Made by a program: the position numbers and the translations under genes
Shown here: positions 46,426 to 58,345 of the stretch, in pieces
Layout: each line of letters begins with the position of its first letter
Numbering within the stretch: position 1 is the stretch's first letter
The notes under the pieces: generated by a model
Seen by the model: only the letters and a program-made list of their open reading frames with translations
Told to the model about the DNA's origin: nothing
Database searches by the model: none
From: Cristatella mucedo
Lineage: Eukaryota; Bryozoa; Phylactolaemata; Cristatellidae
Assembly: GCA_009760855.2 (NCBI GenBank)
Contig: WPIO01000001.1
Coordinates: 19,555,501 to 19,619,500, forward strand
Reading direction: 5' to 3'
DNA length: 64,000 bases

Positions 46426-47340
46426 CCAGGACGGCCTTAAGGATCAGCCTAAGCTACGAACGAAGCTGTCGATTTCTAAGGTGGAGAAGCTCAATTCACG
46501 GAGCAGACATCGGGTGCTCAAAGTAAGCTCACTAGCCCAGCCTCGTCCTCGCGAGAAGCTAAGCACATTCCCAGCTCAGCCCCAAACAGCCTCGGCCCTC
46601 CCGATTCGTACGGGGTTTAAAACGGTGTCAGCAATGACGGGGGAAAGCCTGCCTGTAGCGTGGGGCAAAAATTAGCAGCCGCGTGCGTGTCTTTCGGTCA
46701 GCACCTCGAACTGTGAATCCCCGAAGACTCCTCGAAGATCTCCCCCAGACTCGCCTCGGACGCATTCGTGATCCACGAGCAAGGCATGAGGAAGGCATAA
46801 TCGCTTGCACTCAAAAACAACGGCCAGCAATACTCTCTGAAGGGCCACTTCCGTGCCTTCGGTGCGGTATGAAACGAGCGCCACGCGACCTTGGCACTTT
46901 GGCCTTTGGCACCAGAATGGCATGGCGTGATTATCGTCGACAAGATCGACCATAATCCGGGGTAGATAGACAGACATCCGTTCGATCGTTGGGCCGAGTG
47001 AGGCGAGCCAGACGAGCGTCTGCGTTTGTTGAACCGGCTTCCGGCGAATCAGGATACGCCTCCTCACGTGTGCAATCGCACCACGGATTTCCTTTGGCCT
47101 TGTTTGAAGGCAACAGAATTTTGTATGCGACCACTGCCTCGACCGATTTTTCTCTGTCAGTGACGTGGCCAAATGGCTCCTGAAGCACATTCTTCACCAT
47201 CGTCGAGCCCACTTGAAGGGGTTCAGGCGTACTGGGACATTCAAGTACATCACAACTATTGGGCTGCCATGCGATTAAGGTAGCCTTTGAGTGTCTCCAA
47301 TTTCGTGACAAAATGGCTCCAGGGTACGCTGAAAGTGTTC
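46426..47340. other. Unidentified region with long overlapping frames
   Basis: Minus-strand frames of 126 codons (46931-47311; WQPNSCDVLECPSTPEPL, VLQEPFGHVTDREKSVEAVV) and 172 codons (46672-47190), and plus-strand frames (46481-46675 and 46683-46955), cover a moderately GC-rich patch. The first minus-strand frame has the most protein-like composition and continues, after two stops, in the same frame at 46628-46810. No domain was recognised. It may be an unknown decayed transposon. Confidence 0.3.
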
Positions 47341-47621
47341 AGGAGGCTAGCTAGCGACCACTTTTTCCTTTGGGATTGAGTTCCAAAAATTTTGGAGACA
47401 ATGAGATACGGTTTTTAAAAACTCGGCTCGGAGAGCGCGTTCTAGCCGTATCAACCTGTAATATTGGGATGTGAGTCCGTTACTCACGTAAACGCAACTC
47501 AAGTCACTGAAATCACGCTTACGTTTCCCTTTGTGATATTCTTAATGCTACTACGATGTTACAGTAAGAATGACCACCATGTCAAAAAATATCGGAAAGA
47601 TAATTTAATAATTTCTTCAAA

Positions 47622-47760
47622 ATAATAATAATGTCTTTTGTATAGCGGTATGATATACAATAATGTCTATTATGGCACTTTGCAACTCGTTGCAAGAGAA
47701 TACATATTCTAGAGGTTTAGTGACATGTGCGGCTTCAATTGTGCAAATACAAAAAAGTAT
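47622..47760 (-). mobile_element. Tail of a third LINE-like family, copy 2
   Basis: AATAATAATAATGTCTTTTG, then GGCACTTTGCAACTCGTTGC and a GAGAATACATA block, parallel to 40165-40300. A minus-strand frame at 47813-48058 (FRWVGCSKEMIFQVLNLALR) lies just upstream in the same orientation and could be the element's C-terminus. Confidence 0.4.
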
Positions 47761-48084
47761 GATGCTTACATAGGTATTCTAAAGCAAACATTAAGACACA
47801 TAGCGAAACCGGTTAGTAATAACTATGTGTAGTAGCATGCCCCGACTTAGCACTGGTACGCGTGCAACTCACACCGGACTTAAAAGGCACAAGGACAAGC
47901 TCTCTGAGTCTAATGGAAAGTCGACCACAACATATGGGTCTTAAAGCGAGATTTAAAACTTGAAAAATCATTTCCTTGCTACAGCCTACCCATCTGAAAT
48001 GCTTCCTCATCAGGTTCCATATCACATCATTCGCTCTTCGGACTCGGTCGTTTAGCATTGCGCCTAAACAACCTCAAATCTGGA

Positions 48085-48345
48085 GACCATTTCTTAATTT
48101 GTGAGTTCCAAAAGCCTCAAACTGATTAGCGACTGAAGTCACAACATCCTCTGACTTGACGACGTTTAAAAAGAAACTGCAGACGCACCTTTTCCTTGCA
48201 GCACTCTTTTCCCACTTTGTTCTTTTGTGCGTAAAGAGTATTTCAGCTGCTAACAGACTTTATTTTTTATCTATGCAAAATGACGTGCTCTGTCTGCAAC
48301 ATTGTCGAAGTGCCAAAAGATGTATTTAGAGCTTTTAGGTCGCTG
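48085..48345 (+). mobile_element. LINE-A relic, old
   Basis: GAGTTCCAAAAGCCTCAAAC, then CCTCTGACTTGACGACGTTT followed by AAAAAGAAACTGCAGACGCA, correspond to the LINE-A C-terminal segment around LTTFKKNLKT. 3' UTR traces follow. Confidence 0.5.
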
Positions 48346-48356
48346 AACAACTATCT

Positions 48357-48835
48357 TATGTAATGTAATGTAATGTATCTCCGTCTGTAACTCCACAAAG
48401 TCATAAAGACCATGTGGGCGTTACGCAGGAGAGTTTTGTAAAGCGCACTCACAGCCTAAGCGGCTTTCGGTACGCATTCGGTAGCCAACAGACTTCGTCT
48501 CACGCAACAAAGAGAAAGTGGGAAGCATAGCAGAGTTAGGAGAGCAGTTGAGGTAGTGAGTAGCATAGAAGTAGCAGTTCAGGACCGCTGAAAAAGATGT
48601 GCCATAGTCGGCAGTTGGAGAGTAGATGTCGTTGCGTAAGAATTGTGGAAGCGAGTTCCACAGTCTAGGACCTGCAGAGCTAAAGCTTCTGTCGCCAACT
48701 GTCTTTAAGTGGAGGAATGGGACAGCTAATTTATTGTCCACACAGGACCTCAGGGTGCGAACAGGCTAAAACTGATGTAGCAGTTCAGCTAGGTGTGAAG
48801 GAGCCAAGCCGTGGCGGGCCTTGTGGGTCAGCGTA
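48357..48835 (-). mobile_element. LINE-B 3' end with (TGTAA)n tail
   Basis: On the minus strand the C-terminal frame (48421-48741: DNKLAVPFLHLKTVGDRSFS, RETKSVGYRMRTESRLG, CALQNSPA) is intact to its stop. A short 3' UTR follows, ending in ATTACATTACATTAC-type repeats (48357-48375 on the plus strand as TGTAA units). It is 5'-truncated near 48835 after LTHKARHGLAPSHLAE. This is the best view of the LINE-B end. Confidence 0.8.
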
Positions 48836-49057
48836 ATACAACTTCCCGGCTGTATGCGAGGACAAACGCCGTCTGTGGCGACACACCGCCGAATCAGATC
48901 ATTGGTAGATTTATGAAACATAAGCGATAGGATTGGCACTCTTCCAAGAATAGAAAAGCCGTTTGCTCTCTCTAGGCCCTCCACAAGGACAATTATGAAG
49001 CTCTGCCTTATTCGCTGGCTTGACTATATGAAAGCGAATACCGATGTCAAACGGCTC

Positions 49058-49940
<883 letters not shown>

Positions 49941-50049
49941 TTTAAGTGCAGTTTTCTTAAGGTAAAATATTTCTGTGGCCATTCCTGTGCACTGACTGCC
50001 GCTGCATTTTCTTATGATGTCGCCTTCGCGTTTAAGGGTAATTTTCAAG

Positions 50050-50420
50050 AAAATACTGAATCGATTCGTCCAGCAAAAATCGAATTAAGCTTAGGGTCCT
50101 TTTTAAACCACAGACATGTTGGAAATGGGATGCAAAGTTTTGAAGATCTTCACCAAAAATATCCCAAAAAATACTGTGCAAACCATGTCTAACCCAGAAG
50201 TAAACCAGAAGCAACATGTCTTCGAATAACAGTTTTTTGATCTTTGCATCATCCGTGACTTGTGTTCCAACTTATTGAACCTTAATTTATCGACTTACAT
50301 GTTTGATGCTTGTTTAGGTACATGTTTGTGACTTCTAAACAGTTTCATTTACAACGGTACCTTGTGATGTGTAAATTCCACAACTCAGCCAGTACTGCAC
50401 AAATCAACGTGCAATTTCAA
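50050..50420 (-). repeat. Unclassified repeat X, copy 2
   Basis: Colinear with 23560-24060. The minus-strand coding traces include VGTQVTDDAKIKKLLFEDML against VGTEVPYDAEIFKLCIGRYA in copy 1. No terminal repeats were found here. Confidence 0.5.
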
Positions 50421-50575
50421 ATGTCAATTTAGCACTGCTTGTACACCACTGCAGTTGTTCATTACTGATTTCGCTTAGATACGTTTTGCCAGGGCCATCA
50501 TAAAGCTGAAAGCAAGCAGAAAGCCCCCTTGCGCTCGGGCTCCCCGACCTCCGTAGCCTGACCAGACGCTCACAC

Positions 50576-50619
50576 CGCAGCCCTGCGCCGCCCCGCCCCC
50601 GGGGCGGCGCAGGGCTGCG
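50576..50619. repeat. Perfect 20-bp GC-rich inverted repeat
   Basis: Arms 50576-50595 and 50600-50619 are exact reverse complements around a CCCC loop. Confidence 0.9.
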
Positions 50620-50699
50620 CCCAGCACCGCCGAGCAGCGACGGACGTGGGAAGCGGGGCTCGGCTAAACCGGCCGCCGCCAGTCCTTGTCGTGACTCAC

Positions 50700-50832
50700 A
50701 TTTTGGACGGTAATTGAACACGGCGACATCGGAATTCACGAGCAGCTGCAGAGACGCCGCCGCGCGGGCCGCGGCCTTTGACCATGCCCTCCGCATCGGC
50801 TTGGCGGACATTGCGTCACAGGCTGGTGCCAT
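50700..50832 (-). CDS. Possible first coding exon, unrecognised
   Basis: On the minus strand an ATG at 50832 begins MAPACDAMSAKPMRRAWSKA, and the frame continues through ARAAASLQLLVNSDVAVFNYRP. It then meets AAAAT/GTGAGT, a strong donor at 50699. The Arg, Ala and Ser-rich start without acidic residues after the first few could act as a mitochondrial presequence. The frame is open well beyond both ends because of GC content, so only the donor and composition support it. Confidence 0.25.
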
Positions 50833-51411
50833 CTGCCGCGGTCCGTCGAAAGTCGAGCGGTCGGCATCCGTGCGCTGCGATTGACTCACCGGCCGCATGG
50901 AGATGCGTAGGGCCACCTGTTGATTAACTAGCGGGATTCGGTTCCAGTTAGGGCCGCCTCCGACTCACTCTCTGGCTATCCCGAGCTCGCGGCCAAGCGC
51001 TAGCGAGTGGCTTACTGAGGGGCTAGAGTGTCGACGGCAGCCCAGAGCGTCTCAGCCACCACGGGTCGCCGAACAAAAGCTTACCGTTTAAGGGACTACG
51101 ATGATGCAACCGGGGGTTGGGTTAGTGGGTGGGGAGCGTTCGTGCACTAGATTAGGCGCGAGTTGTCTAATACGTAGCAGTCTTGCATCAGACTCTGCAC
51201 AGCCCCTAAGAGGACAAGCCGAGCGAATTCCTGTGGCTGCTGTTAGCGTCTGCGGCTGCGGTCGCTAAGCACCTTCGGCAGCGCGCGATACGCGACGCGT
51301 TCTTCTGTCCCAATTCTGCCACGATTTTGCCAGAATAAGTCGGCTTTTGCTCAGGTGAGGACTCATTTTCGCTGCCCTTCCTTCTGATTCCACCAATAGC
51401 AAGCCGGCACT

Positions 51412-51570
<159 letters not shown>

Positions 51571-52289
51571 AGAAGTTCGAGTGCTGCCCGTTCATAGCTA
51601 AAGTATTAAATGGTTGCTGCCGCATAAAAAAGCATTACGTAATTAGTTTTTCCTTAATTTGGTTCCTGGAAAGTGTCCTTTCGCATTTCCTCATAATTAA
51701 AGTATATGGCTGCTAATCCCCGAAAAACTTGACTTTTTTGATGAGCTCAGGGATAAATTAAAAATTGATTTTTTTTAAAGAAAACCGCAGACACGCGCGT
51801 CTATAGCCAAAAATCTGGTTATAAATCACAAAATGTATATATTTTATTCAACGAGCATTGCTCAAAGTTATCTCCCTAGTAAATAAATGTAAGTCAAACT
51901 CATTCAAATTTTCATTACGAAATTCAAAATGGTGCATAATTTGATGCGCCTAGTTTTATTATTGATATGATTAGATGAAGCCGTTGAGGCATTGCACTGA
52001 TTAGTTGTTCTGGGCATTAATGAATCACAATTAAATAACACCTCCCTTACCAATATTTTCTCGTAATGCAAATAACGGTATAAATGCAGAAGATTTAATC
52101 CAGCCAGTTCTGCTTAGTTCCAGCTACCTAAGTTGATATAGATCTGGATTTTCTTAAAATGGCATTTTAAGGCTGCAAAAATCTGAAAACGCATTTCATT
52201 ACGTCTGCGGACAACTTATCCGGACAATTGCAAAAAAGTAAGCACCGCCCCAGTTACCCGGCCCTTTCTTGGGCTAATTCTTAAATTCT
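51571..52289. other. Unassigned AT-rich DNA
   Basis: No gene or repeat copy was recognised. Confidence 0.4.
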
Positions 52290-52640
52290 TAGGCTAAAGC
52301 TTTATCAACTTGCCCTGCCATCTTTGCCTTTTGTACAGCAGGGACCAGCAGGCTAACAATTGCATGCGGATATGACCACGGTGGACCAAGAATATCTTTT
52401 GAAGTCCATTTCTTTGATGCGCATTTTGATAAATTCGAAGAATACGCTGTGGCTTGGTTCTAAGGTCCCCACGGGAGAGCGCCGCCACCAGGACATACTG
52501 GTCTTTGAAAGATGCTACTGTTCAACAAGCGCACGATGGAGACTACGTTTAGGGTCTGATTGGTGAAATTTTTTTACAGTTTAATTGCAAATTTTGAAAA
52601 AACTTTCACTTCTAAATGGTGCGTAGCCTTTTTTATAACT
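52290..52640 (-). repeat. Unclassified repeat Y, copy 2
   Basis: Matches 22500-22870, best around GAAGTCCATTTCTTTGATGC against AAAGTCCATTTCATTGGTGC. Minus-strand coding trace VFFEFIKMRIKEMDFKRY. Confidence 0.45.
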
Positions 52641-52999
52641 GCAGTATAAAGGCCTGTTACTTATGATTTGATGTTTTGTGGACAAATTTGAAGTATATGA
52701 CTCAAACTCGTCGCCTTTTCTCACTGGAAGTGGGTAAATTTCGTACCTGTAGCTCTTCCGGTCACAAAAGTCAAGTATTCGGTTTATTGAGGCGTAAGCA
52801 ATTGAGACATAATAATTGATGTTCGAGAATAAAATCTCTATTGTGTAATGTTATAACTAAGTTAATGCATTTATAATAAACTAGCCGTGACCGGTGAAAA
52901 ATTGGACGATATCAGCTGCGGATTTGAATATTGAAACTCTCATGCTCGTTGAGCATCGTAAGAGTGACACTAATCGGCTTGCTCTTCCAGTTCCTTTTT

Positions 53000-53935
53000 G
53001 CGGCTGCATTTGACGGAAATCTCGTTTCGCTACGCTTCTAGGGAGCGGCGCTTATTGGCTGACTCCGTCGATTGTCCGCCAACTTGCCGTCTGCTACAGT
53101 GGCTAGTTTCACCCGTGAAGTTTCAGCACGAATACATCGTAGCTGAGGGCAGCTGAGGACGAGCAGGCTGCAAGCTGCAACCAACGAGCCGCTCAGGGGC
53201 TTGCTGGGACTGCTAGGCAGTCGGCAGTTGGCCCATCCAGCTAAAATTGACACGACTAAGACGGACGCGTTGAGCCTGCCAGGCTGGACTTCTTGCTTCG
53301 GGCTACGCGTGCCCCGTCGCCGAGGCCGAGTAATTTGGTCAGGTGGTAAAGATAATGGGGGGCGTGAAATCGGAGCCTACTCCATGAGCCTGAGAGGAGT
53401 CGTTGGGCATCTACACGCCGAGAGACACTGGTGCGCCAGCGTTCCAGATGAAACTGACGGCGGAAGCGGGTGAAACGGAGTGCGAGGACGGCGATTAAAA
53501 GTAAGCGCGGCTCCACCGCAGGGACAGGGCAGGATGCGAAGCAGTCTCCCGATCGTCATCCGGGCCAGGGAGGCCGGAATTTTCACAATAATTAATACTA
53601 GCAATCAGGCTAAGACTTGTGCACGGCGTCCAAAGAGAGACGCGCGAATCAATCAACAGAAGCGGCTGTCTGTGAACTGGCTACTGCCGGCGAGCGCCGC
53701 GGGCCTGACGCTCAAGAGAGCACGAAGCTAAGCTGCCTGTGCGTCGGCGAGGACGACGACCAGCGCGCGACACGCGCGCCTGCTTGACAGCTTCCTGCCA
53801 ACTGCCGCCCACCCAGCCGCGGGCAGGAAAGAAGCTACAGGAATGGACAGGCGGCGGCGCGAGATGGGAGAACGGGAGGAGGAGGACATGCGGCGACCAC
53901 TAGAGCACCGTATCACTAGGAAGCGGCAAGTTTAA
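53000..53935. promoter_or_regulatory. CpG island
   Basis: GC-rich block ending at a (TC)n tract. The minus-strand frame 53038-53253 contains a hydrophobic stretch (GSLVAACSLLVLSCP) that could be a late signal or anchor segment, but its N-region is long. No confident gene start. Confidence 0.35.
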
Positions 53936-53938
53936 TTT

Positions 53939-53939
<1 letters not shown>

Positions 53940-54017
<78 letters not shown>

Positions 54018-54235
54018 TCTCTCTCTCTCTCTCCCACCCTCTCTCTCTCTCTCTCTCTTGCTCGCTCTCTCCCTCCCTCCCTCTCTCTCTCTCTCTCTCC
54101 TTCCCTCTCTTTCTCTCTCACTCTCTCTCTCTCCCTCCCTCTCTCTCTCTCTCTCTCCCTCTCTCTCTCACTCTCTCTCTGTCTCACTCTCGATCTCTCT
54201 CTCGTTCTCTCTCCCCTCTATCTCTCTCGCTCGCT
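53940..54235. repeat. (TC)n tract with CCC interruptions
   Basis: About 295 bp of TC repeat, immediately after the CpG island. The Arg/Glu and Leu/Ser frames through it are compositional. Confidence 0.95.
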
Positions 54236-54571
54236 CGCTTGCTGTTACCTTCGTGTTTTTCACTCTCCGCCGAACAGAGCGCTTAAATGTATTATTCTCA
54301 GGGCGCGCACGAGGACGCCTAGAGCTAACTAATTGAAACCGGGTAGCAGTAGGTGGCCAGCGGGTATCCAATAGCGGCCGCTACTGCTCGATGCAAGGAG
54401 ATGCTGAGAGCAGTCGACTGCACAAGCACATTACGTGCTTTATAGAATATTCCTGTGAGACATTTTCCGCTCACTACCCTCAGCCTTCTCGCTACGTAGC
54501 GAGCGTCCTTCGAAAGATATTTTCCGCTCTCGATATATCTGGTCATTCCGTTATTGCTTGCTAAATGTGGT

Positions 54572-54790
54572 GCCACTCAGAAGTTGGAAAGCGAAATTCT
54601 GTTAGTGGACTCGGCCATCATGTCTCCTGTAGCAACTGCACGCAGTCTGGGTGTCCTGCTCTGAAGTGGCTTTTCACTAGACGAGCAAATCAGCTCGGTA
54701 GCCATGTGTGCCTCCTATCAGCACTGTTGACTCAGCTAGAATTAGGGTCAGCTTATTCAAAACTACCACGGCCGAGCTGGTCCACGTAGC
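54572..54790 (+). mobile_element. LINE-A fragment, diverged
   Basis: It matches the segment from QKLERLTLKIGSASISPV to the SLDDHISS region (here GTTGGAAAGCGAAATTCTGT, then GTCTGGGTGTCCTGCTCTGA). It contains a stop. No tail. Confidence 0.6.
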
Positions 54791-54944
54791 TGCGTAATCC
54801 CACCCCGCTCCGAGCAGCAGCTCTTGCTGCTGCCGAACGCCAGATTACTGCTGGGTAGGTTCGGGACATTTTCGCCGACCGAAGGTTCGCTCCCGGCTTA
54901 TGGCGCTCACCTTTAATGACCAATGCGGTGGGCCAGCCCTGCAT

Positions 54945-55012
54945 CCTGCGGCATATTCAGAACGCCTGATTAGAGAGTGAGTTCTCTTTCAGTGCTATAC
55001 AAACTAATCACA
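54945..55012 (+). mobile_element. SINE1 3' fragment
   Basis: AACGCCTGATTAGAGAGTGA then GTTCTCTTTCAGTGCTATAC matches the SINE1 terminal hairpin. The head is not recognisable. Confidence 0.5.
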
Positions 55013-55226
55013 ACTTTTTTATGCTAAATGACCAGCGGCCTACGCTTCTAGACGCCGTTTCGCATGTCGCCGGCAGAATGCGAGCACTTGGTGCCCGCTG
55101 TAGCACTGGTGCAATGTGGGAACGAGCAAGCATGCCGGTGGCTGAAGGTTAAGTCGCAGAGGCAACCTGACGGCTGTTGACGTTCACTGATAGCACCTAG
55201 CTCGAAATGCGACTCCGTTGATTCAA

Positions 55227-55312
55227 CTGCAGAGAGAGAGAGGAAGGGAGGGAGGGAGGGAGTGAGGGGGAGGAAGGGAGTGGGAGAGGGAGTGAGGGAG
55301 GGAGAGAGAGAG

Positions 55313-55368
<56 letters not shown>

Positions 55369-55370
55369 CA
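55227..55370. repeat. (GA)n/GGGA tract
   Basis: About 140 bp of purine-only sequence, with GGGA-rich and GA-rich halves, just before the next CpG island. Confidence 0.95.
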
Positions 55371-55379
55371 CTCGCACTT

Positions 55380-56855
55380 AGCCTGGCGAACGTGGCGAAC
55401 CGTCAAAAACGAGGTGTAGCTGCTTTCACGTCCGGACAAAGCTAGTCCGCGAACGCAGCGGTCGCATCGGCGCAAGTGTCGGCCTCGGAAGCGCGACGAG
55501 GCGCCTCCGAAGCCCTGAACCTTGCGCGACTGCGAGCGACATGCACGGCGCAGCACCGATGCACGCAGGTAGTATGCCGGCAGTATCGCGGAACACGCCC
55601 AAAGCTTAGCGCAGCAAGTACGCATTCATAGCCCGGAGGAGTCGATTTGACATGGATGCCAAGTTATAGGACTTCAACAGCGGCCAATGTACACCGACTC
55701 TCGCACGGCTCAATGGCCTAGAGCGAAACTCAGCTCGAACGCTGACGCACACTCCCAAAGCACAACAGACTACCAATTACGCGTATGCGACTTTCATGCT
55801 GCCTTGGACATAGCTTCTCGCATAACCGGCTCTTACTCGTTATCATTCAGGAACTATGAACAATGAATATCAGTCATAATCTGGACGGTTTAGCACCCGC
55901 CATCATTGCAGAGCGTTCGCTCGTCTTTAGCCGAAGAGCCTATTGCTGGCTGCCTGGAAATGCATTGCACAACCGGAATACCAGGCTGGCTCAAATTGAC
56001 GCAATCCAGTCCAGACTTTGAAGGGTTTCGACGAAATTTGACCCGCTTCGCTCGCTCTTATAGGCTCTCCGGTGCGGGCGGCGTAGGCATCGCACCGAGC
56101 CGCTCCTGCCAGAGCGGTACGTCCTCCTACGCGAGACATTCGAGGACGACTGTACAATCGACGGACGACACGCGTCACCTGAGGTCGCAGCCATGCTCGG
56201 TTTCGGCCGGATCGTTGCTGTCTCCCTAGTGGTACGCTTTCGCTCGAAGTTCTCCGCTTGCAGAGCGCATCTCAGGGCTCGGCGGCTGCGGCGATTTTCC
56301 ATCTTAAGTTCGCGGGCCTAAGACGCGGGCCTAAGATTCGGGCCTCAGCAACTCTGGCGCCGCTTTTAGCTTTCGGCCTACGTCTATGCCCAGTCGCAAT
56401 CCCGACGGCGGCCGCCGCCAGGCCCGCGAGGGAAGATCTCGCTCCGCTTCTGCGGCGGCGGCGGCGACGACGACTACGCTTGCGAGCCCGGAGAGTGCTG
56501 CGTCGCCATCGCAGACGGGTGAGAGCCGCGGCGGCCGGCGGCCGACTTGCTCGTCGCACGCGCGCTCGCGTCGCTTCAGCTGGCTTCATGCGGCGCATGC
56601 GCCGCGGCCGCCGCGCGCTCCGCCTCACTGGAGCATTGCGAGAGCGCCCGCAGGTCACCGGCCGCCATCTACTTGCAGATCCGGGTACTGCGCCAGCCTG
56701 GCGAAGCCGTCTCACCTCTGCTCGGCCCCTCATTCATCCTCGAGCGGGCTGTACCAGTTGCGCTGCCCGTGCGAGGCTTCCGCCGTCTGCGTCGGCGGGC
56801 TGTGTCTGGCGGCCTGAGAGTTCGGTCGCGCTCACGCTCCGTCGGACGCGCTGCC

Positions 56856-56889
<34 letters not shown>

Positions 56890-57060
56890 ACGCCGTCGCC
56901 AGTGGACGACGAACGTGGCCGCGCCGGTATCAGACTCGGCCTCTTCCGGAGCAGCGCTCCTCCAGCGGCGGCGGCCGGCGGACGCTCGCCGTCGCTCGAT
57001 CTAACCGGCGGAAATGTGGCGCGCGACGACTAGAGCTTCAACTACAGCGAGCGGCGAAAA
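55380..57060 (+). promoter_or_regulatory. CpG island containing gene start 2
   Basis: A 1.7-kb GC- and CpG-rich block. It holds the ATG at 56193 in a good context (GCAGCCATGC) and two exons. A short (CCG)n run lies near 56856-56886. The promoter of gene 2 most likely lies in 55900-56190. Confidence 0.5.
56193..56518 (+). CDS. Candidate gene 2, first two exons: signal peptide plus C-x-x-G-x-C-C segment
   Basis: Exon 1 (56193-56231) encodes MLGFGRIVAVSLV and ends at the donor GTACGC in phase 0. A 138-bp intron (56232-56369) ends CGCTTTTAG. Exon 2 (56370-56518) continues LSAYVYAQSQS, giving a classic signal peptide with likely cleavage after VYA. A basic Pro/Arg stretch follows (RRRPPPGPRGKISLRF), then CGGGGDDDYACEPGECCVAI. 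It ends GG/GTGAGA in phase 2. The YACEPGECC set matches the C-x-x-G-x-C-C spacing that precedes the transmembrane helix in WBP1/WBP1L-type proteins, so a small single-pass membrane protein is a reasonable guess. Later exons were not found. The acceptor choice is inferred; an alternative CAG at 56393 keeps the same frame. Confidence 0.5.
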
Positions 57061-57316
57061 CATTCGCGGGAGGCTTGATTCCATCTCGTTTTTAAAGTCT
57101 TGACGACAAGAGTATTTTTGAAATTAGCATTGCATAATAGTGCATTACTGCACTACCCAAGCCTCGGCTTCCAGTCATCTCACTAATTCTTGCCCTATAC
57201 TAAAATCTGTTGATGATAGAGCCTTCAGTTTTTACGTTTGGGAAGTCTGAAACTCGTATGCGTTTCTTTCAGCACCGGCATAGACCTTACTGCGTTTCAG
57301 TCTCAGTTAAAGACAC

Positions 57317-58060
57317 ATAATAATAATAATAATAATAATAATAATGCAGTCGGTATAACACCCTCAGAGAACTCAATCTCTTTCTAAGCACTTTGGATTT
57401 GCTGCAGAGGCAACATGACTGAATGATTAGTGGTAGAATTCTCAATGAACGAGTGTAATACGGTTAGAGGTAACGTGCACAGAGTCAGCATGCAAGTATG
57501 GTTAGAGGCAGCATGCACAGCGTCAGAATGCATAAGCACATAAAGGACGAATCCTAATGATCCGCTAAATTCTGTGATAAATATTTGCTTTTTTAGCTTC
57601 TTTCTAAGTGTGGTCAAGTCAGGGGATTTCGTGAGCCAAGTCGGGAGTGAGTTCTAGGCTTTGGGAGCATTAGAACTAAAGGCACGGTCTCCAAATGATT
57701 TGACGTTCGTACGAGGTATAGGTAAACGATTAGATACCAAAAGGTGAGTGGTAAGATGCTTAGCCTGGTTGAGGAGTAGATCTTATAGGTAAGCTGGAGC
57801 TAAAGAATGAAGGGACATAAAAGTGAGTGACAAAACCTTGAAGTTGATCCGTTGCTTGACTGGGAACCATTGCAGGTCGGCGACAAGTGGCATGATGTGG
57901 CAACTGCTACGCTCACGACATAAGAGGCAGTTGCAGAGTTTTGTACCAGCTGTAAGCGCCTGATTGCACAGGTCGGTAAACCAGAAAGCAGTGAGTTATA
58001 GAAGTTGAGACGGGATATCACAAATGCTTGGACCAACTTAGATGTGGTATCAGATCTATT
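57317..58060 (-). mobile_element. LINE-A 3' fragment
   Basis: AAT repeats (57317-57345), hairpin (ACACCCTCAGAGAACTCAAT to CTAAGCACTT), 3' UTR to about 57560, then the C-terminal region with broken frames to about 58050 (MVQAFVISRLNFYNSLLSGL). Confidence 0.75.
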
Positions 58061-58284
58061 CCGCTCAGCTTTCAGAGCGTCCCGGTGAACTTACCGACTG
58101 TTATGGTTGCTTTATGAGCTTACCAGTCGTGACTCAGAGCATAAGACTTCCCACTGGTCCTACTAACCAGCGGCCTTGACTCTAATTTTGTGGCCTCTTG
58201 CACGCTTGTCTACGCATGATATTTAGCTTGTCATTAAGTCATCAATTAAGTTAATCAATTATTTTTGGTTATTGCTTATCTTTC

Positions 58285-58345
58285 AGCGAGTAGCGACGTG
58301 CCTGGATAGAGATTTGTCTCTCTTAGAGAGCTACACAAAAGACGT
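58285..58345 (+). mobile_element. SINE1-type tail remnant
   Basis: GTGCCTGGATAGAGATTTGT then CTCTCTTAGAGAGCTACACA resembles the SINE1 terminal hairpin. Confidence 0.4.

Larger units (their letters stand above)
50510..51355. promoter_or_regulatory. CpG island with perfect hairpin and splice donors
   Basis: GC- and CpG-rich. A plus-strand GCTCAG/GTGAGG donor lies at 51354. The minus strand has two GTGAGT donors: after AALRIS-type sequence ending MRP near 50894, and after NYRPK at 50699. These fit non-coding or short first exons of a gene, but the direction is unresolved. Confidence 0.4.

Noticed and set aside
53038-53253. Minus-strand frame with a hydrophobic stretch, possible signal peptide
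   Set aside because: The hydrophobic part starts about 27 residues in, after a polar region with no clear upstream support. The frame lies in a GC-rich island where open frames are common.
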